Positions 52,713-61,872 are shown, numbered from the stretch's first letter. The stretch: DNA of 64,000 nucleotides from CAYYWP01 sp050176585 (GCA_050176585.1 JBFXHX010000021.1:1-64000); one strand, 5' to 3'. Numbers and translations: made by a program. The notes: generated from the letters alone by a model not told the origin.

Positions 52713-52760
52713 GCAGCGCACGAGGCGTCTCGACGGGCAAATGCCAGAGCGGAGGTGACC

Positions 52761-53618
52761 ATGGCCGAAGTGGAGCACACGCTGGTGCAGCACGGCAGGT
52801 TTTCGAGCTGGCTGAACCGCGCGGGGCGCGGCCATTCCGATACGGTGCTGTTCCTCCACGGCTCGGGCCCCGGTGCAAGCGCGTGGTCGAACTGGATGTA
52901 CGCGCTCCCGGCCTTCGGCCAGCGTTACGACACTTTGGCGCCGGACTGGATCGGCTTCGGGAAAAGCACGCATCCGGATCCTCCCCCGGAGGGGCTCAGC
53001 GCGTGGTTGCGCGTCTGGCTGGACCAGATCGTCGACCTCCTCGACGCGCTCGGTATTCGCAAGACGCACGTCGTCGGCAACTCTCTCGGGGGCGCGCTCG
53101 CCCTGCACGCGGTCGCCGAGTATCCCGAGCGCTTCGGCAAGGTGGTGCTGATGGGACCGGCCGCCATGCCGATGACGCTCACGCCAGAGCTCGACAAGAT
53201 CTGGGGCTTTTACGACGACCCGTCGGTGACGCGCATGGCGCGGATGATCCGCTGGTTCGCTTTCGACGAATCCGTCGTCGGTGACCGGCTGGACGAGATC
53301 GCGCGGATGCGCTTCGAGGCCGCGATGCAGCCCGACGTACGCCGTTCGTACACGTCGATGTTCCCGCCGCCCAGGCAGCGGCACATGGATGCGCTGGTCG
53401 TGCCGCCCGGCGATGTCCAGCGCATGCGCAACCCGGTGCTCCTCGTCTACGGCCGCGACGATCTCATCATTCCGATCGAGACCGGCATGCGACTCTTGCA
53501 AAGCCTGGGCGGAAATGCCCAGCTCCACGTATACGGCCGTTGCCGCCATTGGGTGCAGATCGAGCACCGCGAGAGCTTTCACCAACTGCTGATGAGTTTT
53601 CTCGACATGGAGGAGTGA
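52761..53618 (+). CDS. Alpha/beta hydrolase, MhpC-like (meta-cleavage product hydrolase family)
   Basis: A 285-residue cytoplasmic hydrolase. Nucleophile elbow GNSLGGALA (S108), oxyanion motif HGSGPGASAWSNW, acid in VYGRDDLIIP (D233/D234) and catalytic H263 in CRHWVQIEH, an order and context typical of C-C bond hydrolases of aromatic meta-cleavage routes. The true substrate is unknown; no extradiol dioxygenase is adjacent. ATG 52761 follows GGAGG at 5 nt; the GTG at 52755 is too close. It lies 48 bp behind the oxidoreductase gene. Confidence 0.92.
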   Translation: MAEVEHTLVQHGRFSSWLNRAGRGHSDTVLFLHGSGPGASAWSNWMYALPAFGQRYDTLAPDWIGFGKSTHPDPPPEGLSAWLRVWLDQIVDLLDALGIRKTHVVGNSLGGALALHAVAEYPERFGKVVLMGPAAMPMTLTPELDKIWGFYDDPSVTRMARMIRWFAFDESVVGDRLDEIARMRFEAAMQPDVRRSYTSMFPPPRQRHMDALVVPPGDVQRMRNPVLLVYGRDDLIIPIETGMRLLQSLGGNAQLHVYGRCRHWVQIEHRESFHQLLMSFLDMEE

Positions 53619-53658
53619 CTGCGAGTAGAGAGAAGCCGACACGCTGCGCGGTGATCCC

Positions 53659-54834
53659 GTGAAACCGATGACGGACGTCCTTCGCACCGAGGCGCGCCGG
53701 TTTAAGTGCTGCACGAGCTTGGCAATCGCGCTGGTCGGCGCCGCCGCGCTGGCTGGCTGCCATCGCAGCGAGGCCTGGACGATGCCCGTGCGGGACATCG
53801 AGCCGCGGGACGCGTTTTACGATATCGCGCGGACTCCGGATGGCGCGGTGGTGATCGCCGGCCGCTACGGGAAGCTGTTGCGCAGCACGGACTTCGGCGC
53901 GCACTGGCAACCCATCTCCACCGGAATGCAGGAGCCGTTGTTCAGCGTCGCGTTCGCCGAGCGCGGTCGGGGCGTCGCTGTCGGCGCCCATGGCCTGCTG
54001 CTCGAGAGCACCGATGGCGGAGAAACCTGGGCGCGGCGCGACTCCGGCACCGAACGAGATCTGCTCAGGGTGCGGTTCACCGCGCCGCGCACCGGCTACA
54101 TACTCGGCGAATTCGGCACGCTGCTGCGAAGCACGGACGGGGGCGCGACGTGGAATCCGCTGGAGTTGCGCTGGGACGAGGTGCTGCCCGAGCTCACGGA
54201 GGCACTCGGGACCGTCGAGCCGCACTTGTACGACGTCGCCTCCTGGGGCGGTTTCCGCGCGGTGCTGGTCGGCGAATACGGGCTGGTTCTCGCGACGGAA
54301 GACGGCGGCCTGACGTGGGAGAGGCGCCACGGCGGCGGTGTGTTCGATCCGCATTTGTTCGCCGTCGCGTGCACCAGAAGCGCGACCGTGCTCGTCACCG
54401 GTCAAGGCGGCCAGATCTTCGTCACGACCGATCGCGGCACGAGCTGGCGCGAGCAGCGCGCCACCGGGAGCGATATTTACGCGTTGATCCCCATTGAAGC
54501 GCGCTCGATGGTACTCGCCGTCGGCGACCTCGCCACCGTTCTGCGCTCCGAGTGGCCCGGCGACTCGGGCACCTGGCACAGCGTGGTGACGGTTGACTAC
54601 GGCGCCGGACCGGGCTGGTTCGCGCGCGGCTTGTGGATCAACTCTCGGCTCCTGGTCGTGGGCCGAGCGGGCGTCCAGCGCTACACGGTGGGAGACGTCA
54701 CGCCGCCGGAAGGACAGCAGATCGCCGAACGTCAGTCGAAGGGGATCCCGGTGCGCGCGGAGATGTCGCGCAGGTCGTCCACGACCGCGCGCAGCAGCGG
54801 GATGCCGGTCACCGCGCGCTCGGCCTCGCTCTGA
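53659..54834 (+). CDS. Ycf48-like BNR-repeat lipoprotein
   Basis: A 391-residue exported lipoprotein (signal ending LAGC, Cys34) with a beta-propeller of Asp-box/BNR blades: STDFGAHWQPIS, STDGGETWARRD, STDGGATWNPLE, TEDGGLTWERR, TTDRGTSWREQ, interspersed with Gxx(G/A)xLLxS turns. The blades resemble Ycf48/YCF48-type photosystem assembly factors, but in non-photosynthetic bacteria these are found with transporters and unknown complexes. The last 34 residues (RSSTTARSSGMPVTAR) overlap the convergent Ldh gene by 103 bp, so the native stop may be a shifted one. Confidence 0.86.
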   Translation: MKPMTDVLRTEARRFKCCTSLAIALVGAAALAGCHRSEAWTMPVRDIEPRDAFYDIARTPDGAVVIAGRYGKLLRSTDFGAHWQPISTGMQEPLFSVAFAERGRGVAVGAHGLLLESTDGGETWARRDSGTERDLLRVRFTAPRTGYILGEFGTLLRSTDGGATWNPLELRWDEVLPELTEALGTVEPHLYDVASWGGFRAVLVGEYGLVLATEDGGLTWERRHGGGVFDPHLFAVACTRSATVLVTGQGGQIFVTTDRGTSWREQRATGSDIYALIPIEARSMVLAVGDLATVLRSEWPGDSGTWHSVVTVDYGAGPGWFARGLWINSRLLVVGRAGVQRYTVGDVTPPEGQQIAERQSKGIPVRAEMSRRSSTTARSSGMPVTARSASL

Positions 54835-55814
54835 CGCTCTGGATCGCCGGGAATCAGCGGCCCGTTCGTACCGGGCGCCGGCCGCGTCGCGCGAAAGGTG
54901 CGGATCCAGTCGTCGATCTGCCGCTTGAACTCCTCCGGTTCGATGAAGCCGTCGATCCGCAGTGCGCCGAAGAAATGGCCGATGCCCTTGCCGACGCTGC
55001 GCGCCGGTATCTCATAGCGCAGCGCGAACGGCGGGGTGAACGGGCCCCAGTTGGCCCCACTCAGCACGCCACAGAGCACGTCGACCATGGCCGCCAGCGC
55101 ATAGCCCTTGTGTCCCGAGCGCTCGCGGTCGCTCCCCAGCGGCAGCAGCGCGCCGCCCTCGACCATCGCCTGCGGGCTGGTCGTGACGCGGCCGTCGCGA
55201 TCGATGGCCCACCCCGACGGAATTTGCTCGCCGCGGCGCTGCGCGATCTCGATCTTGCCGAATGCCGCCGCGCAGGTGGCCATATCGATGACGATCGGCG
55301 GTTCTTCGTGCCCGGGAAATGCGATGGCGATCGGGTTCGTACCGAGCATTCGCTCGGCGCCCCAGAGCGGCGCGACGAGGCTCGTCGAATTCGTCATGGA
55401 CCAGCCGATGAGATCGCGCTGGAGCGCTTCCAGCACGTAATAGCCGGCGATGCCGTAGTGATTGGTATTGCGCACGCCCACCCAGCCAGATCCGACGCGC
55501 TCCGCCTTGTCCATCGCGATCGCGTTGGCGCGCGGACCGATCACCAGGCCGAGGCCGTTGTCTCCGTCGACGGTCGCCGTGCTCGGCGTTTCGCGATCAA
55601 TCCGCAGCTGCGGCCGCGGATTGATCCGTCCCATCTCGAGCAGGTCGAAGTACGTGCGCAAGCGCGCCACGCCATGCGAGTCGATGCCGCGCAGGTCGGC
55701 GCACAGCAAGACGTCGGCGGCCAGCGCGGCGTCTCCGGTGGGCACGTCGAAGTGGCGAAAGACGGCGGTCGCAAACTCGCGGAGTCGCTCCGCGGGATAC
55801 CAACGCAGATCCAT
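54732..55814 (-). CDS. Malate/L-lactate dehydrogenase-family (Ldh2/ComC-like) oxidoreductase
   Basis: A 360-residue NAD(P)-dependent oxidoreductase of the family that includes malate, lactate, sulfolactate and ureidoglycolate dehydrogenases. Signatures are LCADLRGIDSHGVARLRTY, GVRNTNHYGIAGYY, SMTNSTSLVAPLWG, LGTNPIAIAFPG, SGHKGYALA and the ends LRIDGFIEPEEFKRQIDDW. Specific substrate is open. It comes 70 bp downstream of the Rieske gene on the same strand, so it may oxidise an alcohol or hydroxy acid formed by that oxygenase. Confidence 0.93.
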   Translation of the reverse strand: MDLRWYPAERLREFATAVFRHFDVPTGDAALAADVLLCADLRGIDSHGVARLRTYFDLLEMGRINPRPQLRIDRETPSTATVDGDNGLGLVIGPRANAIAMDKAERVGSGWVGVRNTNHYGIAGYYVLEALQRDLIGWSMTNSTSLVAPLWGAERMLGTNPIAIAFPGHEEPPIVIDMATCAAAFGKIEIAQRRGEQIPSGWAIDRDGRVTTSPQAMVEGGALLPLGSDRERSGHKGYALAAMVDVLCGVLSGANWGPFTPPFALRYEIPARSVGKGIGHFFGALRIDGFIEPEEFKRQIDDWIRTFRATRPAPGTNGPLIPGDPERQSEAERAVTGIPLLRAVVDDLRDISARTGIPFD

Positions 55815-55884
55815 GTGCTATCCGACGGGCGCTCGCCCGGCCGCCCACCGCCTATCGGCCAAGCGGACCGAGCCGGCGCCGCGA

Positions 55885-57102
55885 TCACGCGGTCAGCTGC
55901 CGCGCCACCCAGAGTGCGTAATCGCGATTGTGTCCCTCGAGCTTGCTGTACTTGCCGCTGGTCGCATGCTCGCTCTCGAGACCGCGCTGCACGGCGGCGC
56001 AGACTCGGGTGTCCTCGCCGTTGAAGAGTTCGGCGTACTTTTCAATCTCGCCGAGCTTTTGGGTGAACTCCGGGTCCTCGAGCACGTGCGGCGGTACCAT
56101 GTACTCGAGCGTCATGTGGAGCCGGCCAGGGCCGAGCGGGAACACGCGCATGTACAGGCCGAGATCGGGGCTCGGGAACACCCAGAAGTTGGGCAAGACA
56201 TAGAAGAGGCACAGGTTCAGCCGCTGGTTCTCGGTCAGTCCGGTGAGCGGCTTGAACAGCGTCCTGATCACCGGCAGTCCGTCTGGCCCGGTGACGATGT
56301 TGTTTTCACCGGCGCGGCACCAGATCAGCGTGTAGTGGCCGTTGTTCGGCGAGTCCCAGGCCCCGAGCCCGGGATAATCCCGCTCGAACGTGCCGCGGTG
56401 AATGCCGATATGGTGATAGCAGTCCCCGTTGTCCTGAAAGACCTTCCAGTCCCACGGCAGCTCGCCGAAGTCCTGGCTCTTCACGACCCTCCACTCGGGA
56501 AGGTTGAACTCCTTGAGCTCCGCCGCAAGCGGCGCGAGCCGCGGCTCCAGCGGCTCTGCGTGTCCATCCAAGTTGACGTACACGAATCCCTGCCACACTT
56601 CGTGGCGGATCGACGCCAACCGAATGTCCGCCTTGTCGAAGCCGGGGGTCTCATCCATGCCGGGCGCGCCGCGCAGCGTGCCATCGAGGTTGTACACCCA
56701 CGCATGGTACGGACAGGTAAGCCATTTGGCGTTGCCGCTGCCGGTGCAGACTTCCATCCACCGGTGCCGGCAGACGCGGGACAGGACCCGCAGCTCCCCA
56801 TCGCGGTCGCGCAGCATGACCAGCGGCTCGCCCACGACGTCGGCGGTCAGGTAATCCCCCGGCTTGGACACTTGGTCGGCGCGTCCGATCAGGACCCAGC
56901 CCGCCCGGAAGATTTTCTCCTTTTCGAGCTCGAAGATCTCTGGCGAGCGGAACGCGTGCGGCGGGAGCGACTGCCACTCCGCGTTGCCGCTCTCGACCAT
57001 GGCGCGCATCGCTTCCAGGGTCGCCTCGGTTTCGGCTGAATACGCACGGCCGGCGCGCGCCGGCGCAGTCGCAGCCGAGGTCGCGACAGAGGCACGAGAC
57101 AT
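55885..57102 (-). CDS. Rieske non-haem iron oxygenase, large (alpha) subunit 1
   Basis: A 405-residue ring-hydroxylating or demethylating oxygenase large subunit. The Rieske [2Fe-2S] site is C111-x-H113 (CRHRW) and C130-x2-H133 (CPYHAW). The mononuclear-iron site is DNGDCYHHIGIH with H230 and H235, a bridging D/N just before, and an acidic ligand expected in NGEDTRVCAAVQRGLES. It resembles the group with choline/betaine-type and aromatic monooxygenases that work without a beta subunit. ATG 57102 has AGGGAGA upstream. The SDR gene lies 40 bp upstream and the Ldh gene follows, giving SDR-Rieske-Ldh. Confidence 0.94.
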   Translation of the reverse strand: MSRASVATSAATAPARAGRAYSAETEATLEAMRAMVESGNAEWQSLPPHAFRSPEIFELEKEKIFRAGWVLIGRADQVSKPGDYLTADVVGEPLVMLRDRDGELRVLSRVCRHRWMEVCTGSGNAKWLTCPYHAWVYNLDGTLRGAPGMDETPGFDKADIRLASIRHEVWQGFVYVNLDGHAEPLEPRLAPLAAELKEFNLPEWRVVKSQDFGELPWDWKVFQDNGDCYHHIGIHRGTFERDYPGLGAWDSPNNGHYTLIWCRAGENNIVTGPDGLPVIRTLFKPLTGLTENQRLNLCLFYVLPNFWVFPSPDLGLYMRVFPLGPGRLHMTLEYMVPPHVLEDPEFTQKLGEIEKYAELFNGEDTRVCAAVQRGLESEHATSGKYSKLEGHNRDYALWVARQLTA

Positions 57103-57142
57103 CGGGTTCTCCCTTGTGAGTGGGTGCTCGGCCGCTGCCAGC

Positions 57143-57904
57143 TCAAATGATGGTGCGGCCGCCGTCGACCAACAGCGTATGGCCGACGACCATGCTCGCC
57201 TCCGGCGACGCCAGGTACAGGACGGCTGGCACCAGCTCGGAGAGCTTGCCAATGCGTCCGACGGGCACGCCGGCGAGCGTGGCGGCCAAATTTTCGGGCA
57301 CCGACATGTATTCGGCGACCATCGGCGTGTCGAAATCGCAAGGCGCGACCGCATTGACGTGCACGCCGGATTTCACCAACTCGACCGCGAACACCTTCGT
57401 GATGGCCACCACGCCGGCCTTGCTGGCGCAGTATGCCACCTCTGTCGGCACGGCGTTGAATGCGTCGACCGAGGCGATGTTGACGATCCGGCCATAACCC
57501 CGGTGCGCCATCGCCTTGCCCACCTCGCGGCAGTACAGGAACGTGCCGGTGAGATTGGTCGCGATGGTGTCGTCCCAGTCGTCGTCGCTGGTCTCGATGG
57601 CGGGCACAAAGCGGACGATGCCGGCGGAATTGACCAGGATGTCGATCTGCCCGAAGCGGTCGAGCGTCGCCTTCGTGGAGCTGCGCACGTCTTCGCGCCG
57701 GCGGACATCGGCGCGCAGCCCGAGCGCGCCCACGCCTTCGGCGGCGATCGCGTCACGCACGCGGGCGAGCCGCGTTTCATCGCGCCCGACCACGGCGACG
57801 TTCGCGCCGGCTTTCGCCAGGCCGAGCGCGACCGCTTCACCGATGCCGCTGGTGGCGCCCGTCACGAGCGCAGTCTGCCCAGAGAAGTTGAATGTGATAG
57901 CCAC
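57143..57904 (-). CDS. Short-chain dehydrogenase/reductase
   Basis: A 253-residue classical SDR: TGATSGIG (15-22) for NAD(P), NSAGI at about 92, S145, Y158 and K162 (YCASK) as the catalytic set, and VAPCDFDTPM in the substrate loop. The adenosine-site GRDETRL is neither clearly NAD nor NADP. First gene of the SDR-Rieske-Ldh unit. Divergent from the CoA-transferase gene with 189 bp between. Confidence 0.94.
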   Translation of the reverse strand: MAITFNFSGQTALVTGATSGIGEAVALGLAKAGANVAVVGRDETRLARVRDAIAAEGVGALGLRADVRRREDVRSSTKATLDRFGQIDILVNSAGIVRFVPAIETSDDDWDDTIATNLTGTFLYCREVGKAMAHRGYGRIVNIASVDAFNAVPTEVAYCASKAGVVAITKVFAVELVKSGVHVNAVAPCDFDTPMVAEYMSVPENLAATLAGVPVGRIGKLSELVPAVLYLASPEASMVVGHTLLVDGGRTII

Positions 57905-58093
57905 TGTGGGATCTCCGTGATTCTCGCGGCCACAGGCCCGGCGATAGATGAGCGAAGGCCTCGTAGCAGGTGCCGCGTCGCTCGGTCAATATCGATATCC
58001 ACCGCCGGTCCGCCACTCGGGCGGGCCCTGGGCGGCGCACGCTTCCGCGGTGGGGGTGTGGCCACGCAACAACGGACAGTCTATCTACGCACC

Positions 58094-59290
58094 ATGCCGT
58101 CGACGAAAACGCAGGTTCTGGCCGGTGTGCGCGTTCTCGAGCTCGGACAGCTCATCGCAGGACCGTTTTGCGGGAAGATTCTCGGCGAGTTCGGCGCCGA
58201 CGTGATCAAGATCGAGCCACCCGGCCAGGGCGATCCGCTCCGCGCATGGCGCATGCTGAAAGACGGAACGTCGGTATGGTGGCAGGTGCAGTCGCGCAAC
58301 AAGCGCTCGGTGACCCTCGACCTGCGCTCTCCCGAAGGGCAGGACGTCTGCCGCGCCCTGGCGGGCGAGGCGGATGTGCTGATCGAGAACTTCCGCCCCG
58401 GCACGCTCGAGGGCTGGGGGCTCGGCTGGGAGCAACTCTCGGCGCTCAACCCGAACCTCGTGATGCTGCGCCTCTCCGGCTATGGACAGGACGGTCCGTA
58501 CCGCGATCGGCCGGGTTTCGGCGTGATCGGCGAAGCGATGGGCGGGCTGCGCTATCTCACGGGTGAACCGGGCCGCGTGCCGGTGCGGGTGGGCGTCAGC
58601 ATCGGCGATACGATTGCCGCGCTGCACGGCGCGATCGGCGTGCTCCTGGCCCTCTATCATCGCAAGGTCAACGGGGGCCCGGGCCAGGTGATCGACGTCG
58701 CGTTGTACGAGGCGGTGTTCAACTGCATGGAGAGCTTGCTGCCCGAATACAGCGCGTTCGGAGCAATCCGCGAGCCCGCCGGCAGCGCGTTGCCCGGTAT
58801 CGCCCCCAGCAACGCGTATGCGTGCGCCGACGGACACGTGCTCATCGGCGGCAACGGCGACAGCATCTTCAAGCGGCTCATGCAGGTGATCGGGAGACAG
58901 GACCTCGGCGCGGATCCGGGTCTCGGCACGAATGACGGCCGCGTCGCCCGCGTCGGCGAGATCGACGCCGCGATCAGCGCTTGGACGCAGAGCCGCGGCG
59001 TGACGGAGGTGCTCGACCACCTCAATGCGGCGCACGTCCCCTGCGGCCGCATCTACTCGGCGAAAGACATCGCCGAGGACCCGCATTACCGCGCACGCGA
59101 CATGATTTGCCGCGTCACCACGCGCGACGGCTATGAGCTCGACGTGCCCGGCATCGTGCCCAAGCTGTCCGCGACCCCGGGAGAGATCCGCCACGCGGCG
59201 CCCGCGCTGGGCGCCGATACAGACGCCGTGCTCAGCGAGCTCGTCGGCTGCGACGCGCTCGCGGCACTGCGCGCCAAGAAGGTCGTATAG
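58094..59290 (+). CDS. CaiB/BaiF-family CoA transferase
   Basis: A 398-residue family III CoA transferase that moves CoA between organic acids. Signatures include LELGQLIAGPFCGKILGEFGADVIKIEPPGQGDPLRAW, KRSVTLDLRSPEGQ, ENFRPGTLEGWGL, LRLSGYGQDGPYRDRPGFG and VIDVALYEAV, with the catalytic Asp in YACADGH/VIDVA context near the middle of the protein (the usual D in 'EADVLIENFRPG'). The start at 58094 gives normal family length. The lyase gene begins at once (TAGTGATG), so the two are coupled. Confidence 0.94.
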   Translation: MPSTKTQVLAGVRVLELGQLIAGPFCGKILGEFGADVIKIEPPGQGDPLRAWRMLKDGTSVWWQVQSRNKRSVTLDLRSPEGQDVCRALAGEADVLIENFRPGTLEGWGLGWEQLSALNPNLVMLRLSGYGQDGPYRDRPGFGVIGEAMGGLRYLTGEPGRVPVRVGVSIGDTIAALHGAIGVLLALYHRKVNGGPGQVIDVALYEAVFNCMESLLPEYSAFGAIREPAGSALPGIAPSNAYACADGHVLIGGNGDSIFKRLMQVIGRQDLGADPGLGTNDGRVARVGEIDAAISAWTQSRGVTEVLDHLNAAHVPCGRIYSAKDIAEDPHYRARDMICRVTTRDGYELDVPGIVPKLSATPGEIRHAAPALGADTDAVLSELVGCDALAALRAKKVV

Positions 59291-59292
59291 TG

Positions 59293-60210
59293 ATGGGACG
59301 CCGCGTGTATATTCAGGAAGTCGCCCCGCGCGACGGGTTTCAGGCCGAATCGATGTTCATCGAAACCGGCCGCAAAGTGGCGCTCATCGATGCGCTGTCG
59401 CGCTGCGGCCTCGCGAAGATCGAGGTCACGTCCTTCACCTCGCCGCGGGCGATCCCGGCCTTGCGCGACGCTGAGGACGTCATGGCGCGGATCACGCGTG
59501 TGCCCGGCGTCTCGTATACTGTGCTCGTGCCGAACGTCCGCGGCGGCGAGCGCGCCGCCGCGTGCCGCCCCGACGAGTTCAACCTCGTGATGTCGGCCAG
59601 CGAGGCGCACAACGCGTCCAACCTGCGCTTGACACGCGAGCAGTCGTTCAGCGAGCTCGAGCGGGTGATCGCGCTGGCCCACGCACACGGCATCGCGGTG
59701 AACGTCTCGCTCTCCTGCTCGTTCGGCTGTCCGTTCGAGGGCGATGTGCCGGCCGACGCGGTGCTCGACTGGTGCCGCCGCTTTGCCGAGCTCGGCGTCG
59801 CCGGCATGTCGCTCTGCGACACCACCGGGATGGCGTACCCGACCCAGGTGCGCGCGCTCTGTTCCGAATTCCGCTCCCGATTCCCCGCGGTTCAGCTCAC
59901 GCTGCACGTGCACAACACGCGGGGCATGGGCTTGGCCAACGCGCTCGAGGCGCTCGCGGCCGGCGTCGACCGCTTCGATGCGTCGCTCGGCGGCCTCGGC
60001 GGATGCCCCTACGCGCCCGGCGCCACGGGCAACGTGTGCACCGAGGACCTCGTGCACATGCTCGACCTGATCGGTTGCGCAACTGGGGTCGACCTCCCCG
60101 CCCTCCTCGACTGCTCGCGGCAGCTGCCGGCGCTGGTCGGCCACGACGTACCCGGCCAGGTCGTGAAGGCTGGCCGCCGCCTCGATCCCCCCAGGGCCGC
60201 GACTGCGTAA
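59293..60210 (+). CDS. Hydroxymethylglutaryl-CoA lyase-like enzyme
   Basis: A 305-residue enzyme of the HMG-CoA lyase group that splits a 3-hydroxy-3-methylacyl-CoA by retro-Claisen cleavage. Motifs: VAPRDGFQ (catalytic R and D), VNVSLSCSFGCPFEGDVPAD, HVHNTRGMGLANALEALAAGVDRFDAS (metal His), and GGCPYAPGATGNVCTEDLV, which contains the Cys and Asn of HMG-CoA lyases. The substrate may be HMG-CoA itself or a related adduct. ATG 59293 overlaps the end of the CoA-transferase gene region (GTG 59290 is also possible), suggesting that the transferase makes the thioester this enzyme cleaves. Confidence 0.93.
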   Translation: MGRRVYIQEVAPRDGFQAESMFIETGRKVALIDALSRCGLAKIEVTSFTSPRAIPALRDAEDVMARITRVPGVSYTVLVPNVRGGERAAACRPDEFNLVMSASEAHNASNLRLTREQSFSELERVIALAHAHGIAVNVSLSCSFGCPFEGDVPADAVLDWCRRFAELGVAGMSLCDTTGMAYPTQVRALCSEFRSRFPAVQLTLHVHNTRGMGLANALEALAAGVDRFDASLGGLGGCPYAPGATGNVCTEDLVHMLDLIGCATGVDLPALLDCSRQLPALVGHDVPGQVVKAGRRLDPPRAATA

Positions 60211-60651
60211 TGCACCGCTCCGCTGCGTCGGTTTACGGGCTCTGTGCCACGGCGCAACCTGTCCGCGAACGCTCGCGGCAACCGCGTGTGCGTCAAGCGC
60301 GCGGCGCAACGCTTCTATGCGCCCGACGGTGGCTGTGGCGGCCCGGCGCGCGAAGCGCGCCTTCTTCGTCGCCCCGCCGGATATAGCCGCGGCACCTGGC
60401 ATCGCGCAGCGATGCCCGGGTGGAAACAGGCGCAGACCGGCGCGGGCACAGGTCCCGCGGATACATCGAATCGGAAGTGGCGGCCGCCATCGCGCAGCGT
60501 CGCTCGTCGCGGACGCGCGGCAGAACCCCACCGCTCCGCACCGCCCGACCCGGCACAGGTCCAGGAGATATTCCGGAGGCGGTGGCCGTCCACTGTGGAC
60601 GGACGCGCTGGATTGTGGATCAGTAGCACGTGACGAGGGAGGAGTGATGCG
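60211..60651. other. Intergenic region between the lyase and the second Rieske gene
   Basis: About 440 bp without a supported gene. A terminator-like hairpin lies at 60345-60361. The last part (60560-60651) presumably holds the promoter of the Rieske gene, whose GGAGG is at about 60638. Frames in this stretch are Arg/Pro-rich on every strand. Confidence 0.5.
60345..60361 (+). terminator. Terminator-like hairpin after the CoA-transferase/lyase unit
   Basis: GGCGCGC-gaa-GCGCGCC is a perfect 7-bp stem with a 3-nt loop, followed by TTCTTCGT. It could end transcription from the lyase gene, 135 bp upstream. Confidence 0.45.
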
Positions 60652-61872
60652 ATGAACGATCGAGCGCCGCTGCCCGCACGCGCCGAACGCGAGTCTGCTC
60701 TTCAGCGCACCCGCCATGCTCTGCCGGCCATCCTCAGCGAGTTGGGCGAGATCGCGGCATCCGGCAACGCGGAACAGAAGACATTACCGCCCGACGTGTA
60801 CGATTGTGCGGACTTGTTCGAGCTCGAGTGTGAGCGCATCTTCCGCCCCGGGTGGCTCCTGATGGGCCGCGCGGATCAGGTGGCATCGCCGGGCGATTTC
60901 ATGTCGGTCGACGTGATCGGCGAGCCGCTGGTCCTCACCCGCGACATGCGCGGCGAGCTGCACGTGTTCTCGCGCATCTGTCGCCACCGCTGGATGCCCA
61001 TCTGCCAGGGCAGCGGCAACGCGACGGCGCTCGAGTGCCCGTACCACGCGTGGACATACGAGCTCGACGGCCGGCTGCGCGGCGCGCCCGAAATGACGGA
61101 CTCAGTGTCGTTTCGGCGCAACGAGCGCGGCCTGATCCCGATCCGGCACGAGGTCTGGGAGGGGTTCGTCTTCGTGAATCTGGACGGCCGTGCGGAACCG
61201 CTCGCGCCCCGGCTCGAACCATTGCTGGAGGAGCTCAAGGAGTTCCGGCTCTCCGAATGCGTGACGGTCGCGTCGCGCGACTACGGCGAGCAGCCGTGGG
61301 ACTGGAAAGTCGCGCAGGACAACGGCGACTGCTACCACCACATCGGCCTGCACCGAAAAACGGCGCAATGGCTCTGGCCGATTCAAAAAATCTGGTACCG
61401 CCCTGATAACGGCCACTACGCCCTGAACGGTTGCGGGACGGCACCGGACGCACTGGTGACCGCAGAGGATGGCCGGCCGGTGATGCCGGGGCTCTTTCAG
61501 CCGTTGCCGGGTCTCACCGCGCACCAGCGCGAGAACCTGTACCTCGTGTTCATCTACCCCAACTACTGGATTGGGCCGGGGCCCGACCAAACCCTCGTCA
61601 CCCGCATGTTTCCGGTGGGGCCGGGCCGCGTGCGCTTCTACACGGACATCCTCTTCCATCGCAGCAATCTCGACCATCCCGAGCTGCAGGCGAAGATCGA
61701 CGAGGCGAAGCGGTTCTGGTTCGAGATCAACGACGAGGACTTCTACGCCCACACGGCGGTGCAACAGGCCGCCAGGAGCCGCTTCGCCGACAGGGGCCCG
61801 TTGAGCTCGAAGGAAGACTACGTCCGCGCCTTCGCGAAATGGTATGCCCAGCAAATCAGCGCGGCGCGCTGA
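60652..61872 (+). CDS. Rieske non-haem iron oxygenase, large (alpha) subunit 2
   Basis: A 406-residue paralogue of the Rieske protein at 55885-57102. Rieske site C110-x-H112 and C129-x2-H132; mononuclear site DNGDCYHHIGLH with H229 and H234; acidic ligand expected in INDEDFYAHTAVQQAARS. The N-terminal and central parts are close (SGNAE, GRADQV, GEPLV, RHEVWxGFVxVNLDGxAEPL), while the substrate-facing C-terminal half differs. The ATG is preceded by GGAGG. No beta subunit, ferredoxin or reductase adjoins it. Confidence 0.94.
   Translation: MNDRAPLPARAERESALQRTRHALPAILSELGEIAASGNAEQKTLPPDVYDCADLFELECERIFRPGWLLMGRADQVASPGDFMSVDVIGEPLVLTRDMRGELHVFSRICRHRWMPICQGSGNATALECPYHAWTYELDGRLRGAPEMTDSVSFRRNERGLIPIRHEVWEGFVFVNLDGRAEPLAPRLEPLLEELKEFRLSECVTVASRDYGEQPWDWKVAQDNGDCYHHIGLHRKTAQWLWPIQKIWYRPDNGHYALNGCGTAPDALVTAEDGRPVMPGLFQPLPGLTAHQRENLYLVFIYPNYWIGPGPDQTLVTRMFPVGPGRVRFYTDILFHRSNLDHPELQAKIDEAKRFWFEINDEDFYAHTAVQQAARSRFADRGPLSSKEDYVRAFAKWYAQQISAAR

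Noticed and set aside
56864..58093. An in-frame 410-codon N-terminal extension of the CoA-transferase frame
   Set aside because: It is antisense to the SDR and Rieske genes and reads as low-complexity; family length is reached from ATG 58094.
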